Shown in pieces: positions 37,801 to 50,878 of a stretch of DNA of 64,000 bases (position 1 is the stretch's first letter; each line of letters begins with the position of its first letter). The position numbers and the translations under genes are program-made. The notes below the pieces were generated by a model that saw only the letters and a program-made list of their open reading frames with translations, had not been told where the DNA came from and made no database searches. This DNA is from Prunella strophiata (taxonomy: Eukaryota; Chordata; Aves; Passeriformes; Prunellidae), in the NCBI GenBank assembly GCA_036583965.1, contig JAZBQD010000015.1, positions 65,440,330 to 65,504,329 on the forward strand. The letters are read 5' to 3'.

Positions 37801-38380
37801 CATATACTTTCCATTTCATATTCAGTTAAGTTTGAGATCATCAGAAACTTTTCTAGAAAACCCTCCAGGCAGCTGACTAAATTAAAGAGGGGAATTACTC
37901 ACAGGCTTAGAAGACAAGTAGGGACATCAGTAATGAAGGATAAGTGTAAAGCTGTCTCTCTCTGCATAATAATTTTATTGCCTGGCTTGATGTATCATAA
38001 TTTTTGAGATATATTACCCAAAGTAAGTAATACAGTGCACCATTAAACACATTATGTTGTAAATAATTAAGATGTGCAACATTAAAACTTTTGGGTAGAA
38101 TGTAATTACTCTATTCCATGAAAAATCAATGGCTACTCCAGCAATGTAAGTAAACATTAAAAACAGTGTTTCACGGACACACAGGGTTGGCAATTGCTCT
38201 ATGAATATATTTTAGAGGCTGTTTTTTGCTTTTGTCTGATGAGATGAAGTGGTTCACATGCAGAAATTAATTGTCAAAAATTTTCTACCTTGAAGATTTG
38301 CTCTTTGAGTAATAAAGAATGCTTCCTATGTCAGCCAGCAGCAGCAGAATGCAGAGATCTGTGCCTGATTCAAATGTACA

Positions 38381-38427
38381 GTGCTTGACAGGATTGAGCG
38401 CTTTTGGGTGCTCGACAGGACTGAGCA
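38381..38427. repeat. Diverged tandem duplication (20 bp, period 27)
   Basis: GTGCTTGACAGGATTGAGCG (38381-38400) recurs at 38408-38427 with three differences, all transitions (T to C twice, G to A once). It is an old local duplication without a visible function. Confidence 0.7.
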
Positions 38428-39667
38428 TCCTTCACAGCTTGCACCCCACTGCATCCCACAGGTTTCTTGCTAGTTTGAAACATAAGGCAAGCTTACTCCT
38501 GCACTTGAAAGTAACCATATCATGCACTTACACTGGTGGTAAGCTGTGAGCACAGGTGAGGAATAAATCCCTTATGATTTTTATTCTCCTCTGAAGAACT
38601 GGGAGCTCAAGAAATTAAATCTGTAGAAAGCTGTCAAGATCATTCAGTTGAACCAAACAAGGTGATAAGATTAAAATATGAATTCAGCATCTAGTTCTAC
38701 CCAAATCTTCAGGCAGAATTATGCTAGAAATTTGTATGACTGCATTACATATTAGGCTCTGTCTAGAAGCATTTGTAAAAGGCACCTCACATGCGTATAT
38801 AAAACAGCAAATATGTCAAAGATGAAATTCTGGCTTTCCAATTACTTTTGATGAGAGAACTATTTCAATTGTAGTTTATGCAGTGAATGTGTTAGCTTTG
38901 TCTTTCAAAGACTTTTAAAACAGAAGAGGCAAGGAAAGCCAACATGCTGACCTGCACATCAACTTAGCATTTTGCTTTCAAGCACTTCTTGAGTCCTAAG
39001 AAAGTGTTCAGAGGAAGATGATGATGTTGCAGGAAACTCATCCATGGAGACTGTGATGTTTCCTTTTTGAAGGAAGTTGTGGGGACACAGCTCACAAGCT
39101 TGTGAGTGAGGCTGAAAAATCCTTTTGAGTACCATAATCTTGGAATGGCCCACCCATACACTGAGAAGTTGAAGAATTCTATGTGCAATGCTCCACAGCA
39201 TTCAAGAGAGTTACTCTAGATCCCATGCAGATCAGTGAAATCAGAACCAGTCCCTTTATGTGTCTTGCTGCAGGATATCTTCTTTTCAAGGCTTCCTACT
39301 TAGAAAATTGCATTACCTGGGGATCACATCAGTGCTTGGGCAACAGAGATCTTCAAGACACACTGGAAGCCTCTTCTTATCTGCTGGCCATCTAATTCAG
39401 TTGCTTTGCTTTGTTTTTAATTGTGAGAGTATTTTTCCCTGAGCATTGCTGTTTGGAGATTTACACTACTGTCTCTAATAAATAGCCATGGTAACAGGTG
39501 TTGTAGAGATTAATCAGATAAAAGATAGTGATCATTCTTATGTGCAATTCCATTAATATGAATAACTCTAATAAGCACCTGGCAGGCATCTTTCAGCATT
39601 TGGGTAATATGCCAGAAGTACAGTGTTCTGGTAGACAATAATTTATTTCAGCCCAGGTGATGAATTC

Positions 39668-39682
39668 TTTTTTTTTTTTTTT
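39668..39682. repeat. T15 homopolymer
   Basis: A simple run of 15 T residues with no recognisable retroposed body next to it. Confidence 0.85.
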
Positions 39683-41514
39683 CACTTTATGAAAGAAATA
39701 ACTGTTGCTTTGCTATTTATCATTTAGAAGTCTCTGTAAAAGAGGTTTTAAATGCAGTTTTACATAAGTTCTTCTGCAGCCTTTTCCCCAATAATTTGAG
39801 TACCTTGCAGTTGTCCATTAAAAGGATGCATCTCAGCTGTCATGGGAGATTCAACCTCTCTTGCATCCCATTAATTTCAGGAGTAGGAAGTGCACAGGGA
39901 GGATTTTGCCTGGGTTTAGATAAGTGATTGGTTTCTTATTGGAAGGTATTTTCACAAAAATGTGCATTTGTGTTGCCAAGACACCATGGAAGTTTTTTGC
40001 CCTCTGATTTTTAAGGGCTGTGTTTATGGTCAGGTTGTTGCATCAGATGACTTCTCTGGATGGTCTCATTGACAGGCCTGATTTGCAAACATATGTGAAC
40101 ATTTTTTACTTTTTGAGGCTTCAGTATTAAGTCTTCTCTTTTTTCTTCTGTCTGTGAATAGGTGATTGACATAGAGCTCTGAAATATTTTATACCTGTTG
40201 CCAACATCACCATAATAAAAAATATTCTCGTAGGCTCTCTTTTATTTTTTATGCATGAGTGGTTTTCTTCTTCTCCAGTTGTTACTAATTTTATTTCAAG
40301 TGGCTACAGAAATGAGGATTGACATTAATGTTTCTTCATATAATTATTCTGTGATTACTGAGACTCTGAAGGAGGGATGGAGGCTCATGTCAATGTACTT
40401 TATAGCTTTATTTCACAGCATAAAATACTGTAACCTTGATGATCATATTCCTCTTGTGCTTTGTAGCATTCAACCTTTCAAGTTGCTCACAACTGAATTA
40501 CTTTGATTTCATTTAATAAAGACAAACATATCTTTCATTAGCCTTTGAAATACATGAGTTTGTGGACGGTTTTTCTTAAATAATTGGATTTTGTTACTTT
40601 CTTGTCCTTGTATTATTCCTTTCTAAATTTTATTAATACAAAATTTGAGTATATTTTATTAAGTTGCATCTTGTGAGCCCTACACTTACTCTAGAGGAAG
40701 AAAAAACCAGGTTTTCTAACATTATACATTCTGAGGTCATTTGGGAGACATTTGATTCTGAACATGTAGGTGCATGCATGAACAATCATTTTTAACTCAG
40801 TTATTAACTGAAATCATCAACTGACCTTGAATTTAGAAATGGGCTTTCTACAATATATAGATCTTGCTCTAGTGCAGCATTTTATTTGGGCACAGAAAAG
40901 ATGTTTTATACTAGATTCCTGGTAGTAGTCTGATGTTCTGAACCTAAATTTCTTAAGGAAGAAAGAGAAAAACATGACCAGATTGAGAAAGATAAAGAAA
41001 AGGTGTCTCTCAATTTTTCAGGGATAAGAATCTTTTCATGACAATAATCTTTTGGTTCAATTAAGTAGGTGTTTCATATAGGTATTTTTCATAAAGTTAT
41101 GCATGTTACAGAACTTAACTAGAGTCCTGCTTTCACCCTGAGCCATGAAGTGTGGCAGTTGGGTGAGGGTCTCTTCCTTTGCTGAAAAAAACCCTCCTAA
41201 ATGGGTATCTTCGTGTCTTGCCTGCTTTCCCTGTTACAATGGGGACTCTCAGAATGAGTTTGCTGCCTGTCACATGCATGGGTGTCACCTTGCACAACCA
41301 GAGGTTCTTTCCTCACAGCTACCAGGCAAAGTTTGGAGATCTTCATGTACCAACTTTCCTATTTTTTTTAAGTGTTTGATGAAAATTGGAAAATATCAAG
41401 AGAGACTGTTTAATTCAGTGCTTCACATCAGACCAGTGTCTGAAACCATTAAAAACAAAAAGAAAGAAAAATATTTTCCTTTTCAAATGCTCAAGTTGTT
41501 CTATGATGTGGTTA

Positions 41515-41625
41515 AGGAACAATCTTTTAGATGGGGTTGGTACTAAACACTGGAACAAATTTTCATGGTAAATGAAGTTATTTAAGTCAAGACTTGATAT
41601 CTGAATAGAAGATATTTTCATTTTC
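41515..41625 (+). mobile_element. Possible ancient CR1-like fragment
   Basis: The words TACTAAACACTGGAACAAAT and TTATTTAAGTCAAGACTTGA appear in the order and spacing expected for the 3' part of old amniote CR1 elements, where they mark the 'achieved an open HWN-type motif then a Lys-rich stretch' end of ORF2. Similarity is weak and the flanks fade quickly, so this is a guess from memory of the family and not a firm match. Confidence 0.35.
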
Positions 41626-44497
41626 AGACATTAGTTAGGATGCTGGTTCAGACAGTTGGGAAGAATATGTTGTGGACTGATGGAATGGCAAGTCACAAAT
41701 AGGCAGTCAGAGTGCCCAGAGGACAAACCAATAAAGCTGGTGGTTGTTTGTAGAAGAGGCATATTTGAGTTTTCCACAGCTTGCACTTCCCATCACACTT
41801 TGGTCGTAAATTCCAAACTGTCCAATTAGCTCAGTAGTCCCAGGAGGCTTGTGACAGCCATTTAATAAAACAATAAATTTTTTAGTTCCTTTTGTGCAAG
41901 TGCAGCCTGTAATGCAGTATTTTGTTATGAACAGCTCTCAATGAAGTGTTCCTTTCTGTAACAGTGTGTGAATTGGGGATAAGATTGCAATTGGTTTTAT
42001 TTTGGTTGGTTGTTACAGCTGGCCAGGGAGAAAATGGTTTCTGTAGGTCTTTGAAGTCAATAACTTCAAAGTATGTATGTAAAATACAGTGGATCATATT
42101 CACATTTAGAAAATCTGTCTGTAGGAGGCCACTGAATATATAAACTTTGGTTTTCTGGCCAATTTATCAACTTCAGCCTTTGATACACAGAGCCAAAGAC
42201 CTACAAATAAGCCTGAGAGGGGAGCTGCATGTTTCTGTTAGTTCAGATGCTTTATTCATGAAAGCTGTGTGACTTTCAGCATGTTTCAATTGTGTAACAG
42301 GAAATGTTTTCAACTAGCAATGCTGTTGGAGTGATCAGCTAATGAGGCAAAACCAAATTCAGACCAAATTTTTGTGTATTCATTTATTTTCTGCTTAGAG
42401 CTTAGTGCTCTACATCTATTCCTTATGATTTATAAAATCTACCCATTTCTAGAGCAGTTCAATGATGAGTAAAGTGCTGTAGAGGCCCAGGCTATGAAAC
42501 TGATAATATAAATTGGCAGTGGATATATCATATCATGACATAGCTGTTATGGGATACAAGGGCTTGACTTAATTCACATAAAAGTCATAAATATCCATGG
42601 TTTTGCTGAAGGCTAGGATTAGGGACTGCAATGTGCCTTAGACCTGTAGGGATCTGAGAGCTTTTTGGGTAGTGTTAATAAACTGTGTCTCTTGAGGGGG
42701 AATGTTGAATGCAGTGGAACACTTTCCTTTAGCAGTGATGATTTTGAGGCTTACAAGATGTGAAAAGCCTCATGTCTCTTAAGTAAAATGGAAAAAGTCA
42801 AAGCTTGCCTTATTGCTGAGCATAATGTATTGTGAAAATAGAAATCTGCATGTGGATTAGGCAGCTGATTGGTACAATGCAATGAGTCCATTGGAGAATT
42901 TAGAGAGGATTTCATGCTGTTTGCAGAATACGAGGGATGTTTGATGGAATTTGGCTCTGATTTCTATAGTCTGACCAATTATCTGCATGTTAAGTGCAAT
43001 GCTCTTTTTCTAGTGCAATATAATCTGGTTTTTAACTGTTTGATTGCATATACTTGTATCTTTTACATATAATTTCCTTTCCGTTCTTGCCTAGCAAAAT
43101 TATTTTAATTGTACTAGAACAAACATACTGCAGATTCTTCTTCTAGTGTATGATTCATGCTGTGTTAAAGGGAAGCATAATTTTCCTCACACCCTTAGAA
43201 AAATACATCAAAATAAAATTTAAAAAAGGGTTAGAGAGCACCTCCCAGACAAACAAGTGACAAGCATTGATTCATTCAGCTGCAGTCAGCCTCTGAGAGT
43301 TATATGGGTACTATTGATGCCACTTCCTAACTGTAGCAGAAGTGAGCTTCATAACCTGTCTTCCTACAATAGGTTTTGCAAAAAAATTAAAACCTTTCTT
43401 GCTACCAGATCATGTTTAGGCTGACCTTAAGACCAGGCTTTCGACCTGGATGTGGCCATGCTCTATACTTTGGTGGCATACTCTTTATAGTAGATGTTTG
43501 TCAGCACCAAATAAGTTAATAGGATGTAGAGCCCTAATCTGAGGCAGTGAGTATGCCTCTGGGAAACCAGATTTCATTGAAACTTGGGAATACAGAATAA
43601 GTGTATTTCAGGAAGAAGGGAAAATTAGTTCTTGGTCTGAATTCACAGTAAGAAACAGGGATTATAGCGAAGCCCTGGTCAGAGGCCCGCTGCTGGCTCA
43701 AGTGAGTTTTAAAGCTCAAAATTATGCACATTTTTGAATGACAGCTCCCTTCCCCCACAAATATTAGGAGTCTGGGAGGTAAGAAGATAAAGAAGCTGAT
43801 TTGCATTTATTTTTCTGTTAAAAATTGCTAGAAGTCTTCCCTCTGTTCTTAAAGATCAGGGAAGATTTAGGAGGAGCAGTTTTTTGATATGAAAACTGCA
43901 AGTGTTACCTTCCAGCCCCAAAGCAATTATCTATATCTTCATTACAGTTATTTTATTTGAAACTGTTTTTGCTGTTCCCATAATACTTCAGTCACTCAAT
44001 TTTAGATGCAGTAACTATTTAAAAGCTGGTGTGCTAGAAACTTTTAGGGACTTTACAGTGAAACAACCTTGTAGTTACAGCTAAATTGATTAGATCAGAA
44101 TGGACTTATGGGCAATAGGATTGCAAAAAACTTTCAGAGTCACCCTATGGTCCCCTTAAAGAGGAGAAGCTGGAAAGCATGCTCTAAAGGCTAATCAAAA
44201 TTTCAGTGAGAACATTCCAAACACAGAATGAATGACTCCATAAACAGGTTTATAGTGTAACTGGAATTTCCAGGCCATATAATCAACGCTTAGCAAGTCT
44301 TTTTAGAACTTGTTAGACATGTTTCAGTTTGCAAGCACCTTGGGTAGAGTTCCATGGTATAAAATTATATTTTCTTCTGAAGCTGCTCATCCTACAAATC
44401 ATGTTAGTACCAAAATGAGCAGTCTCCATCAATCCTACTGTTCTTGTTCACAGCAGAGTTTACTTTCACTGCTCACCTTTCATTTGTGTGTCCCCAG

Positions 44498-44548
44498 AGT
44501 GTTTCTGGCATGGCTGGTGCTAATGAGAAGTACCATGAGGAAAAAAAG
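44498..44548 (+). other. Weak candidate exon (51 bp)
   Basis: A strong acceptor (CATTTGTGTGTCCCCAG) ends at 44497 and a fair donor (AAAAAG|GTAAAA) follows 44548. The phase-0 frame is open over 17 codons and reads SVSGMAGANEKYHEEKK. A second frame is open too. I do not recognise the peptide and no partner exon was identified, so it may be a chance pseudo-exon. Confidence 0.12.
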
Positions 44549-46086
44549 GTAAAAGTGAGTTTGTGAACACAGAATTTAAGGAAATTTACTTTACAGAGTG
44601 GTAAAATGCAGATTATTTGGCACTATGATTGCCTTGGTGGTGTGGCCTAACATGTTGAATCATCTCAGCAGCAACAATGTCAGTAGTAGAACATGGTGGG
44701 AGTATAAACCTTTCTGCAGAGCTTAAGTCCTGTCTCCCTATTTGATGGAATTAACTAGAAACAAAGACATTTGTAATTGTGTTCTTTTGAGCAGTTTATA
44801 ATTGCTACATCAGTGAAGATGTTTGTAGCGGAGCAGAAGATGTGAAGAAGACTATAACAAGCAACATTTTGATAACCAGAACTATTAGAGATGTGGCAAG
44901 ATATTGGTGGTAATCTGAGTGCTTGGTTACAGAAGTCAAAGAATGGGATTTATTAGCATCACATAATTGCTTCAGTAATTCCTTGTCACAGGATAAGATG
45001 CTTTAGTTACCAGTCAGCAGTGTCTAATCAGTTATTTGACTTGAAAAAGACTTAGTTGTTTGACTGAAGATTCAGTTACTATTTGGGGCTCTTCTCTTCA
45101 TCTGCTAAATCTCTTTCCAAACCTCAGTTTAAGGCGTTAGACATTTGATAATTTTAAAATAAAATTTAAAAGTTTTTAGCAAGGTAAATTTACCAAATAA
45201 TGTTCTCTAATTGTTTTCAATATCTTGTTTCTAAATCCCTAATTGTGACAGGAATATGATTAGATGAAGCAAATTCAAACATCACTGAAAATGTTTGGTT
45301 GATATCTTGTGTATGAATTAATGAAATAAGTTCATAATTGTTACATTTCCTATATCTGTTCCTGGCTTCCAAAAGAGGAGCTCTAATAGCATTCCTAAGT
45401 GGTCCTGGCAAGTTGTCATTCATGGAGACAGTACTGTGTACTGCAGTGCATAGAATATTTAAGCCAAAATGTTTTTGCTTTAACCTGAGATAGTGCTAGT
45501 CACTGTAGCTTAAGTTGAAACAATTAAATTCTAGCAGGCTGATTAAAAAATGACAGTGTTCTACCAAATTAAGCATATGTTGTTGCTAGGGCTTCTACTA
45601 TACCAACTGAGCTTTCAAAAATTCTCTTTCATGTAGTGTTTGGGAAAAGCCCCTAGTAGGAATGCTGTCCATCAGGATATTGGTAGGAAGATAAATTACT
45701 GCACAGCTTGTATTAAGTGCAGATATTAATTATTAATACAGAAAACCTATTTTACTAGCTACTTTGCTATTTAAAACTTAGACATCCCAACTTCCTGTGT
45801 TTTGAGGGTTTATTTTAATATCATAATGAATGCCCCCATCACCATGTGATAGATAAGCACTAGCTGAATATTCTGTTTCTGCTTTTAGAGTACAGATTTT
45901 TTACAGACATATAAAAGGCACTTCTGTGAAGATTTGCAAAAAAAAAAAATCCTTAAGAGGTTAAGTTATACTCACATAGGTTTCAATAAAACTCATCCTA
46001 GGTCTGTATGTGCAAATCAATTATCCAATATACAGTTCCTTTAATACTCAACCAGTACCTGGGACTTCTGAAGACTTCCTCAGAGG

Positions 46087-46101
46087 AAAAAAAAAAAAAA
46101 A
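46087..46101. repeat. A15 homopolymer
   Basis: A simple run of 15 A residues about 240 bases upstream of the CR1 copy. It has no visible link to it. Confidence 0.85.
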
Positions 46102-46324
46102 GGTTTTTGTTTTCTTAATAAATACTTTCTTTTTCCTGCCAGAAGACAGAAGGGAGCAATTGCAGGCAGTTTGCAAGACCCACAGAACTTACATGTCTAC
46201 AGTGAGTGTCTCAATTTGTGTGAGCATCATGATGGCTCTTCATGGCTCCCTAGAAACTTAACTTCTGACATATATGCAAGCTGTAACAAAACTTTGTATT
46301 GCAAATAGATTCCTTATTTCTCAC

Positions 46325-47018
46325 CTGGATCTACAGCATGGTAGACTGGGGAACAAGATGCTGGAGTGCAACACTGGAAAAAGACCTGGGGGCTCTGAAA
46401 TGCCAAGTTAAACATGAGGCAGCCAGAAGGGCCAAGCATGTCCTGGGGGGTATCAGGCACAGCATGGCCAGCCAGGCAAGGGAGGGGATTGTCCTGCTCT
46501 GCTCTGAGCTGGGGCAGCCTCACCTCCAGTGCTGGGGGCAGTTTTGGGTGCCACAATATAAGAAAGACATTAAACAATTAGAGAGTGACCAAAGGAAGGT
46601 CACAAGGATGGTGAAACTTCTGGAGGGGAAGAGTATGAGGAGTGGCTGAAATCTCTTGGTCTGTTTAGCCTGGAGGAGACTGAGGGGAGACCTCATTGCA
46701 GTCTACTTTGTGAGGGGAAGAGGAGGGGCAGACACTGATCTCTTCTCTGTGGTGACAGTGACAAGACCAAGGGAATGGCCTGAAGCTGTGCCAGGGGAAG
46801 TTTAGGTTGTCGGTTAGACAAAGGTTTTTCACTCAGAGAGTGGCTGGGCACTGGAACAGGCTCCCCAGGGGAGTGGTCACAGAACCAAGCCTGCCTGAGT
46901 TCCAGAAGTATTTGGACAATGCCCTCAGGCACGTGGTGTGGTCCTTTGCAAGGCCAGGAGTTGGACTTTGATGATCCTTGTAGATGTCTTCCAATACAGG
47001 ATGTTCTATGATTCTATG
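46325..47018 (+). mobile_element. CR1 retrotransposon fragment, 3' end, plus strand
   Basis: This is a clear CR1 copy in forward orientation. The end of ORF2 is still readable (HLQCWGQFWVPQYKKDIK on the plus strand near 46510-46570). It is followed by the conserved landmarks CTGTTTAGCCTGGAGGAGAC, GGGGAGACCTCATTGCAGTC and CACTGGAACAGGCTCCCCAG. The element closes with TTCTATGATTCTATG, two of the CR1 terminal octamers. It is the best-preserved copy in the window, so probably the youngest. It is 5'-truncated and lacks the endonuclease and most of the reverse transcriptase, so it is immobile. The 5' limit is approximate. Confidence 0.95.
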
Positions 47019-50000
47019 TTGTGGAGTGGGAATGGTAGCCCTCTTTACTCAAAGTCATCCAAATGTATGTGAACTTTAGCTTTTTTTTTTTTTGTTCTTG
47101 CTTACTATAACTTCTAATTTGTCACTGGGACTGCCTTTTTAAAATATGTGGAGAGAAGTGCCTGCTTCTCTCCACTGACTGCAAAGAGAGGTTATGCAGG
47201 TATATCAGTAGCTGCCTGCCAGGAGGAACCCTAAAAGCAGCTGATATAAACCTCATTCCTACAAAACCTTCAAAGATCTGTGGTATCTTTGACTTAAGAG
47301 TCACTAGGTGGCAGGCATTGCCACCTTCCAATGTAATTGTGAGCACTAAAATTGCCCTGTTGTAGTCTTTCCTCACTGCTTCTCAGTAGTGACACTTTTG
47401 AGATTTCAGCAGCATCCCTTTCCCCTAGATCTCTCTGCCTCTAGCAGTGGGTCAAGCTTCACACTGGCCATCCTCAGTCCTTGCTGATACTGGGTTCTAG
47501 GAGTGTCTGTATGCTTCTGTCTGCTTGTCTCTCTTAAGTCTCTAGTAACCTCATTCTTTGTCTTTCTGTAGCTCATTGTGATCCCAGGAGAAGGACAGGT
47601 TGGTGTCACTCAGACCTGGTCACTGGGATGTCAATCATGTTATCCCAACAATGCTAACCACACTCCACTAGCTGCACTTCTTTTCCATCTCTGATTAGTA
47701 GCTCATGAAAGACTGAACCAAACACTGTCACCTGCTTGTCCCTTCACTCTTCTCAACATTTTGGCCACTTCTCCAATATGTGTAGATGCACATGCATTAG
47801 AGGCATTTCCCTGACCCAGATGGCAGCTGCTAAGGTGAAGTTAAGATGTGCAGATCTGGTTCATGTCTCTGGTATTTGGTGTTCAGTGTGGGAACAAAGC
47901 CTTCTTTGTATTCATTATCTTCACCCATGACTACCACCCAGTCTTGTAGCTGTCTTCACACTGCTGCACCTCTTCTGTCTCCTAACATTGGGGCCCTTTT
48001 TTATATTCACCACATCCTTCAGTTCTGTTTTATCATTTCAGCACAGTACTCATTAAAGAAGTTTTCTAGCAAATCCATCTAATATCATACTGTTTCAGTA
48101 GGTTTTCATCTTTGCATCTTGCTGACTCACTGTGGTATTTGACAGGGTTGGCTACTGAGAATGTCATTCATCATAAGCTGCTGGACTGGAGCTGAGCAAG
48201 GCAGGGTGCCATTTTTTTCAAGGTCTGGGCCTTTTCTGGTGTTGAAATACTGCCACAACAAACATTTTGTCTTGTAGACAATACTGATGATCTCAGAGAT
48301 TTGTGTATCTTTTCAGCAACATTTCTTAAAGAGAAGTAAGTGTTCAATGCACATACATTATCTGACCCAGCCTCTTTCTGTAATATTTTACCATGCACCA
48401 ATTCTGAGAAGGGCAGTAACTTCATGTTGCCAGCAGCTGAGTGCTATGATTGGGCTTTTAGTATATAAATGCAACACATATTTGAAGGACTTTTTTTTTG
48501 TTTGGCATGCAAGTGAGCAAAGTGCATGGAGTTGCAGTTTTATTCTGGTGTGAGCAGGGATCACATATTAACCATGGAATCAAAATGCACAAAATTGCTT
48601 GTGATGCTAAGCTGACAGTGTCCTTGACAGTCTCTCTATTTCCTAATCTTTGGTCCATATAAGAAAGATGCTATTACAGCAAAAATTGCAGCCATAACAC
48701 ACTCTGAAGTAACCTCAAAGTACTTTTTTAAAGGCCTGTTTTATTATTAATTGCATTCAGATAAGAATTTTATATTTGTGTTTACTTGTGCTGGCAGTCA
48801 GAAAAGGCCCTAAAGTCTTAACAACACTGGCTTTTGTTGGTTTTTTTTTGGTTTTTTTTTTTTTCTTTAGAAGAGGGAGTGTGATGGACAGCACTAGAAG
48901 GGATTGGATAGGAGTTTGCTGCTTAGTATTTTAGCTTGTTTAGCTCTACCTAGCAAAGGTAGACACTTTGCAAAGAGGAGGCTTAAGGTTATTCCTGTAC
49001 CAAGCAGATGACTGAATGCATGTTCTCTGGAAGACTGAAGAATTGCACTGTGTGAGCTGCTGGGGTTTTTTTATTCCTGGGGCAAGAGGAGAAGAAATTG
49101 GAGGTGTGCTATTCTACCTGTACTTTGCTGATACCATTGCTGCTGTTTTCTTGTGTCATATGAGAGAAAGGGATCCCAAAAATGCTGGTTTGTTGCCAAT
49201 AATGTGACTGATGCACTCTGTACTTTTTGCCACTTCCCTAATCTGTAGCCTGGAAAGACTAAACAAAAGGTAGCTTGCTTTTTTTTTTCTTTTCTTTCAG
49301 GAGTACTGTAATTTCAGGAGGGCTAATGCATTTTTGTATCAGAAGTGGTGGAGGATCTCAGGTCTCAGGAGGAATAGTATTTCATGGGTCATTTGGTTTG
49401 CAAAACAGCTGCCAATAAAAAGTCTTATTATTTGCATGTGACCTGTACATATATGAGACTCTGTCACACAACATATTCAGCTCAAACTGTCAAAGGACAG
49501 GACAGGAGAAGAAAGAGGCACAAAATGTATTATGTGATCAGAATGTCCCAGAGTATCTGGAAGAGACAGGCTATCTAGGTTCCAGATTATTAACCTGTCA
49601 GTGAAATGTTCCTTCAGTTTCAGAAAAATGCCTAGGGAAAATAAAGAAAAAAATAAATCTATGTGAGACACAATCACAGCTTGCTTGGCAATTGCAGCTC
49701 TTGTTCTGCTGTGGAAAAGATAAGATGGCTTGAGTTCAGAAAGAGGATTGTTGGCCATGCCCTTTGTGGGTTAGCCTTAGATGGATGTGCTGTTCCTGTT
49801 ACAAGTCAGGGTTCTGTGCATTGAAAGGTGATGTCTGTTTTGTATATTGCTTTTTAAAACACTTTGTGACATTACAAAGGGAAAACAGAAAAGTGATAGA
49901 CATGGTAAGGTGCCACCAGTTAAACATAATGCTTCTGTAGCACAATAAAATAGTAAAGGAAAGGTGTTAAAATGAGGTGGAATCTCCTGAGGTTACTTCA

Positions 50001-50549
50001 TGCTTATCTTTCACTATATCATTTCCCTAATTGGTCCTTTTGGCAGAAGACATAGCCTCTGTGTATTCTAGTTCAAGGAGATTTTTCTGTCCTCAATATG
50101 GGTCTACATTTTATTACTTGAGCTGAACAGCTACTCCTAAAGGAAAACAAAATTGGACGTATTTTTTTGCTATCAGCCCTCTGTTATTGGCAAAATGAAG
50201 GAATGGTATGTTCCAGCAACGTTTTGTTTGGCTGAAGACTGGAAAGGTGAGTATTTGTTTCTCTAGCAGAAACAAATATTCTCTGTGCCTTATGTTGTGT
50301 ATTTATGCCAGCAGTAACTGCTGAGTCAGCAAGCATCAAATCTTCTTTACCAACCATAACGTATTTACCAAAATGAACAAGAATTAAGAGGCCAGGATGT
50401 TATTTCAGTAAATGATTTTGCAATTTATTTTTTGCCTTGTCTAGGAATTGCTGCCTTTTGAAAACTTGCATTTTCCTGCATATAAGATTCCTTCCAGAGC
50501 AGGAAGCTACTGTCTTTGAGAAGACAACATTCTTAAGATCAGGTAACTA
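47019..50549. other. Unique non-coding DNA
   Basis: No gene or mobile element is recognisable. T-rich tracts lie at about 47082-47092, 48840-48864 and 49280. A short open segment with splice-like borders at 50177-50246 is listed separately. Confidence 0.55.
50177..50246 (+). other. Weak candidate exon (70 bp)
   Basis: A T-rich acceptor (ATTTTTTTGCTATCAG) ends at 50176 and a consensus-like donor (AAAG|GTGAGT) follows 50246. One frame is open over 23 codons and begins PSVIGKMKEWYVPATFCLAE, and it contains an ATG. The product is not recognised. The segment ends about 300 bp before the split CR1. As with the other candidates, chance cannot be excluded. Confidence 0.13.
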
Positions 50550-50878
50550 ATTAATTCCCAGTAACTGACCTAAAGGAGGCAACAATGTTCTCTCATGAAT
50601 TTAGCAGTTCACACCAAATTTAGGAAGAGCTGGGATGTTTGATCATAGGTCTGCCATCCAGAAAAATCTAGGCAAGTTGGAGTGGTGTGGTCCTTAACAA
50701 TTCAGCAAAAATTAATTTGAGGTTCTGCTCATGGAAAGGAAGAATCTTCTGCAACAGCATGGGCTGGAAGCTCTAGTGTGAAGGATCTGGAGTTGTAGGT
50801 AGACAGCAAACTAAATATGAGTCAGTGGAGTGCCCTGGCAGCCAGAAGGCCAACAAATCTGGGGCTGTATTAAGAGGA
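50550..50878 (+). mobile_element. CR1 retrotransposon, left part, split by an LTR insertion
   Basis: Diverged CR1 ORF2 sequence is present in forward orientation. It includes CAGTTCACACCAAATTTAGG (the stretch after the reverse-transcriptase catalytic site), then GGAAGAATCTTCTGCAACAG, then AAACTAAATATGAGTCAGTG and CAGCCAGAAGGCCAACAAAT. The copy breaks off after GGGGCTGTATTAAGAGGA and resumes at 51992. The two parts join in the correct order with only the target duplication between them. The 5' edge is approximate. The element is old and inactive. Confidence 0.88.

Larger units (their letters stand above)
31388..41514. other. Unique non-coding DNA
   Basis: I recognise no gene or mobile element. 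Small structures are a 16-bp perfect palindrome at 31846-31861, a diverged 20-bp duplication at 38381-38427, T runs near 37569 and 39668-39682, and an AT-rich stretch at 36890-36960. The stretch 37960-38170 is AT-rich, non-repetitive and free of open frames. Confidence 0.55.
41626..46324. other. Unique AT-rich non-coding DNA
   Basis: No gene or transposon is recognisable. An A11 run lies near 45939 and an A15 run at 46087-46101. A short splice-bounded open segment at 44498-44548 is listed separately as a weak exon candidate. Confidence 0.55.

Noticed and set aside
41145..41546. 133-codon plus-strand open frame
   Set aside because: No motif recognised, and its end runs into an old CR1-like scrap, so it is unlikely to be a real coding sequence.
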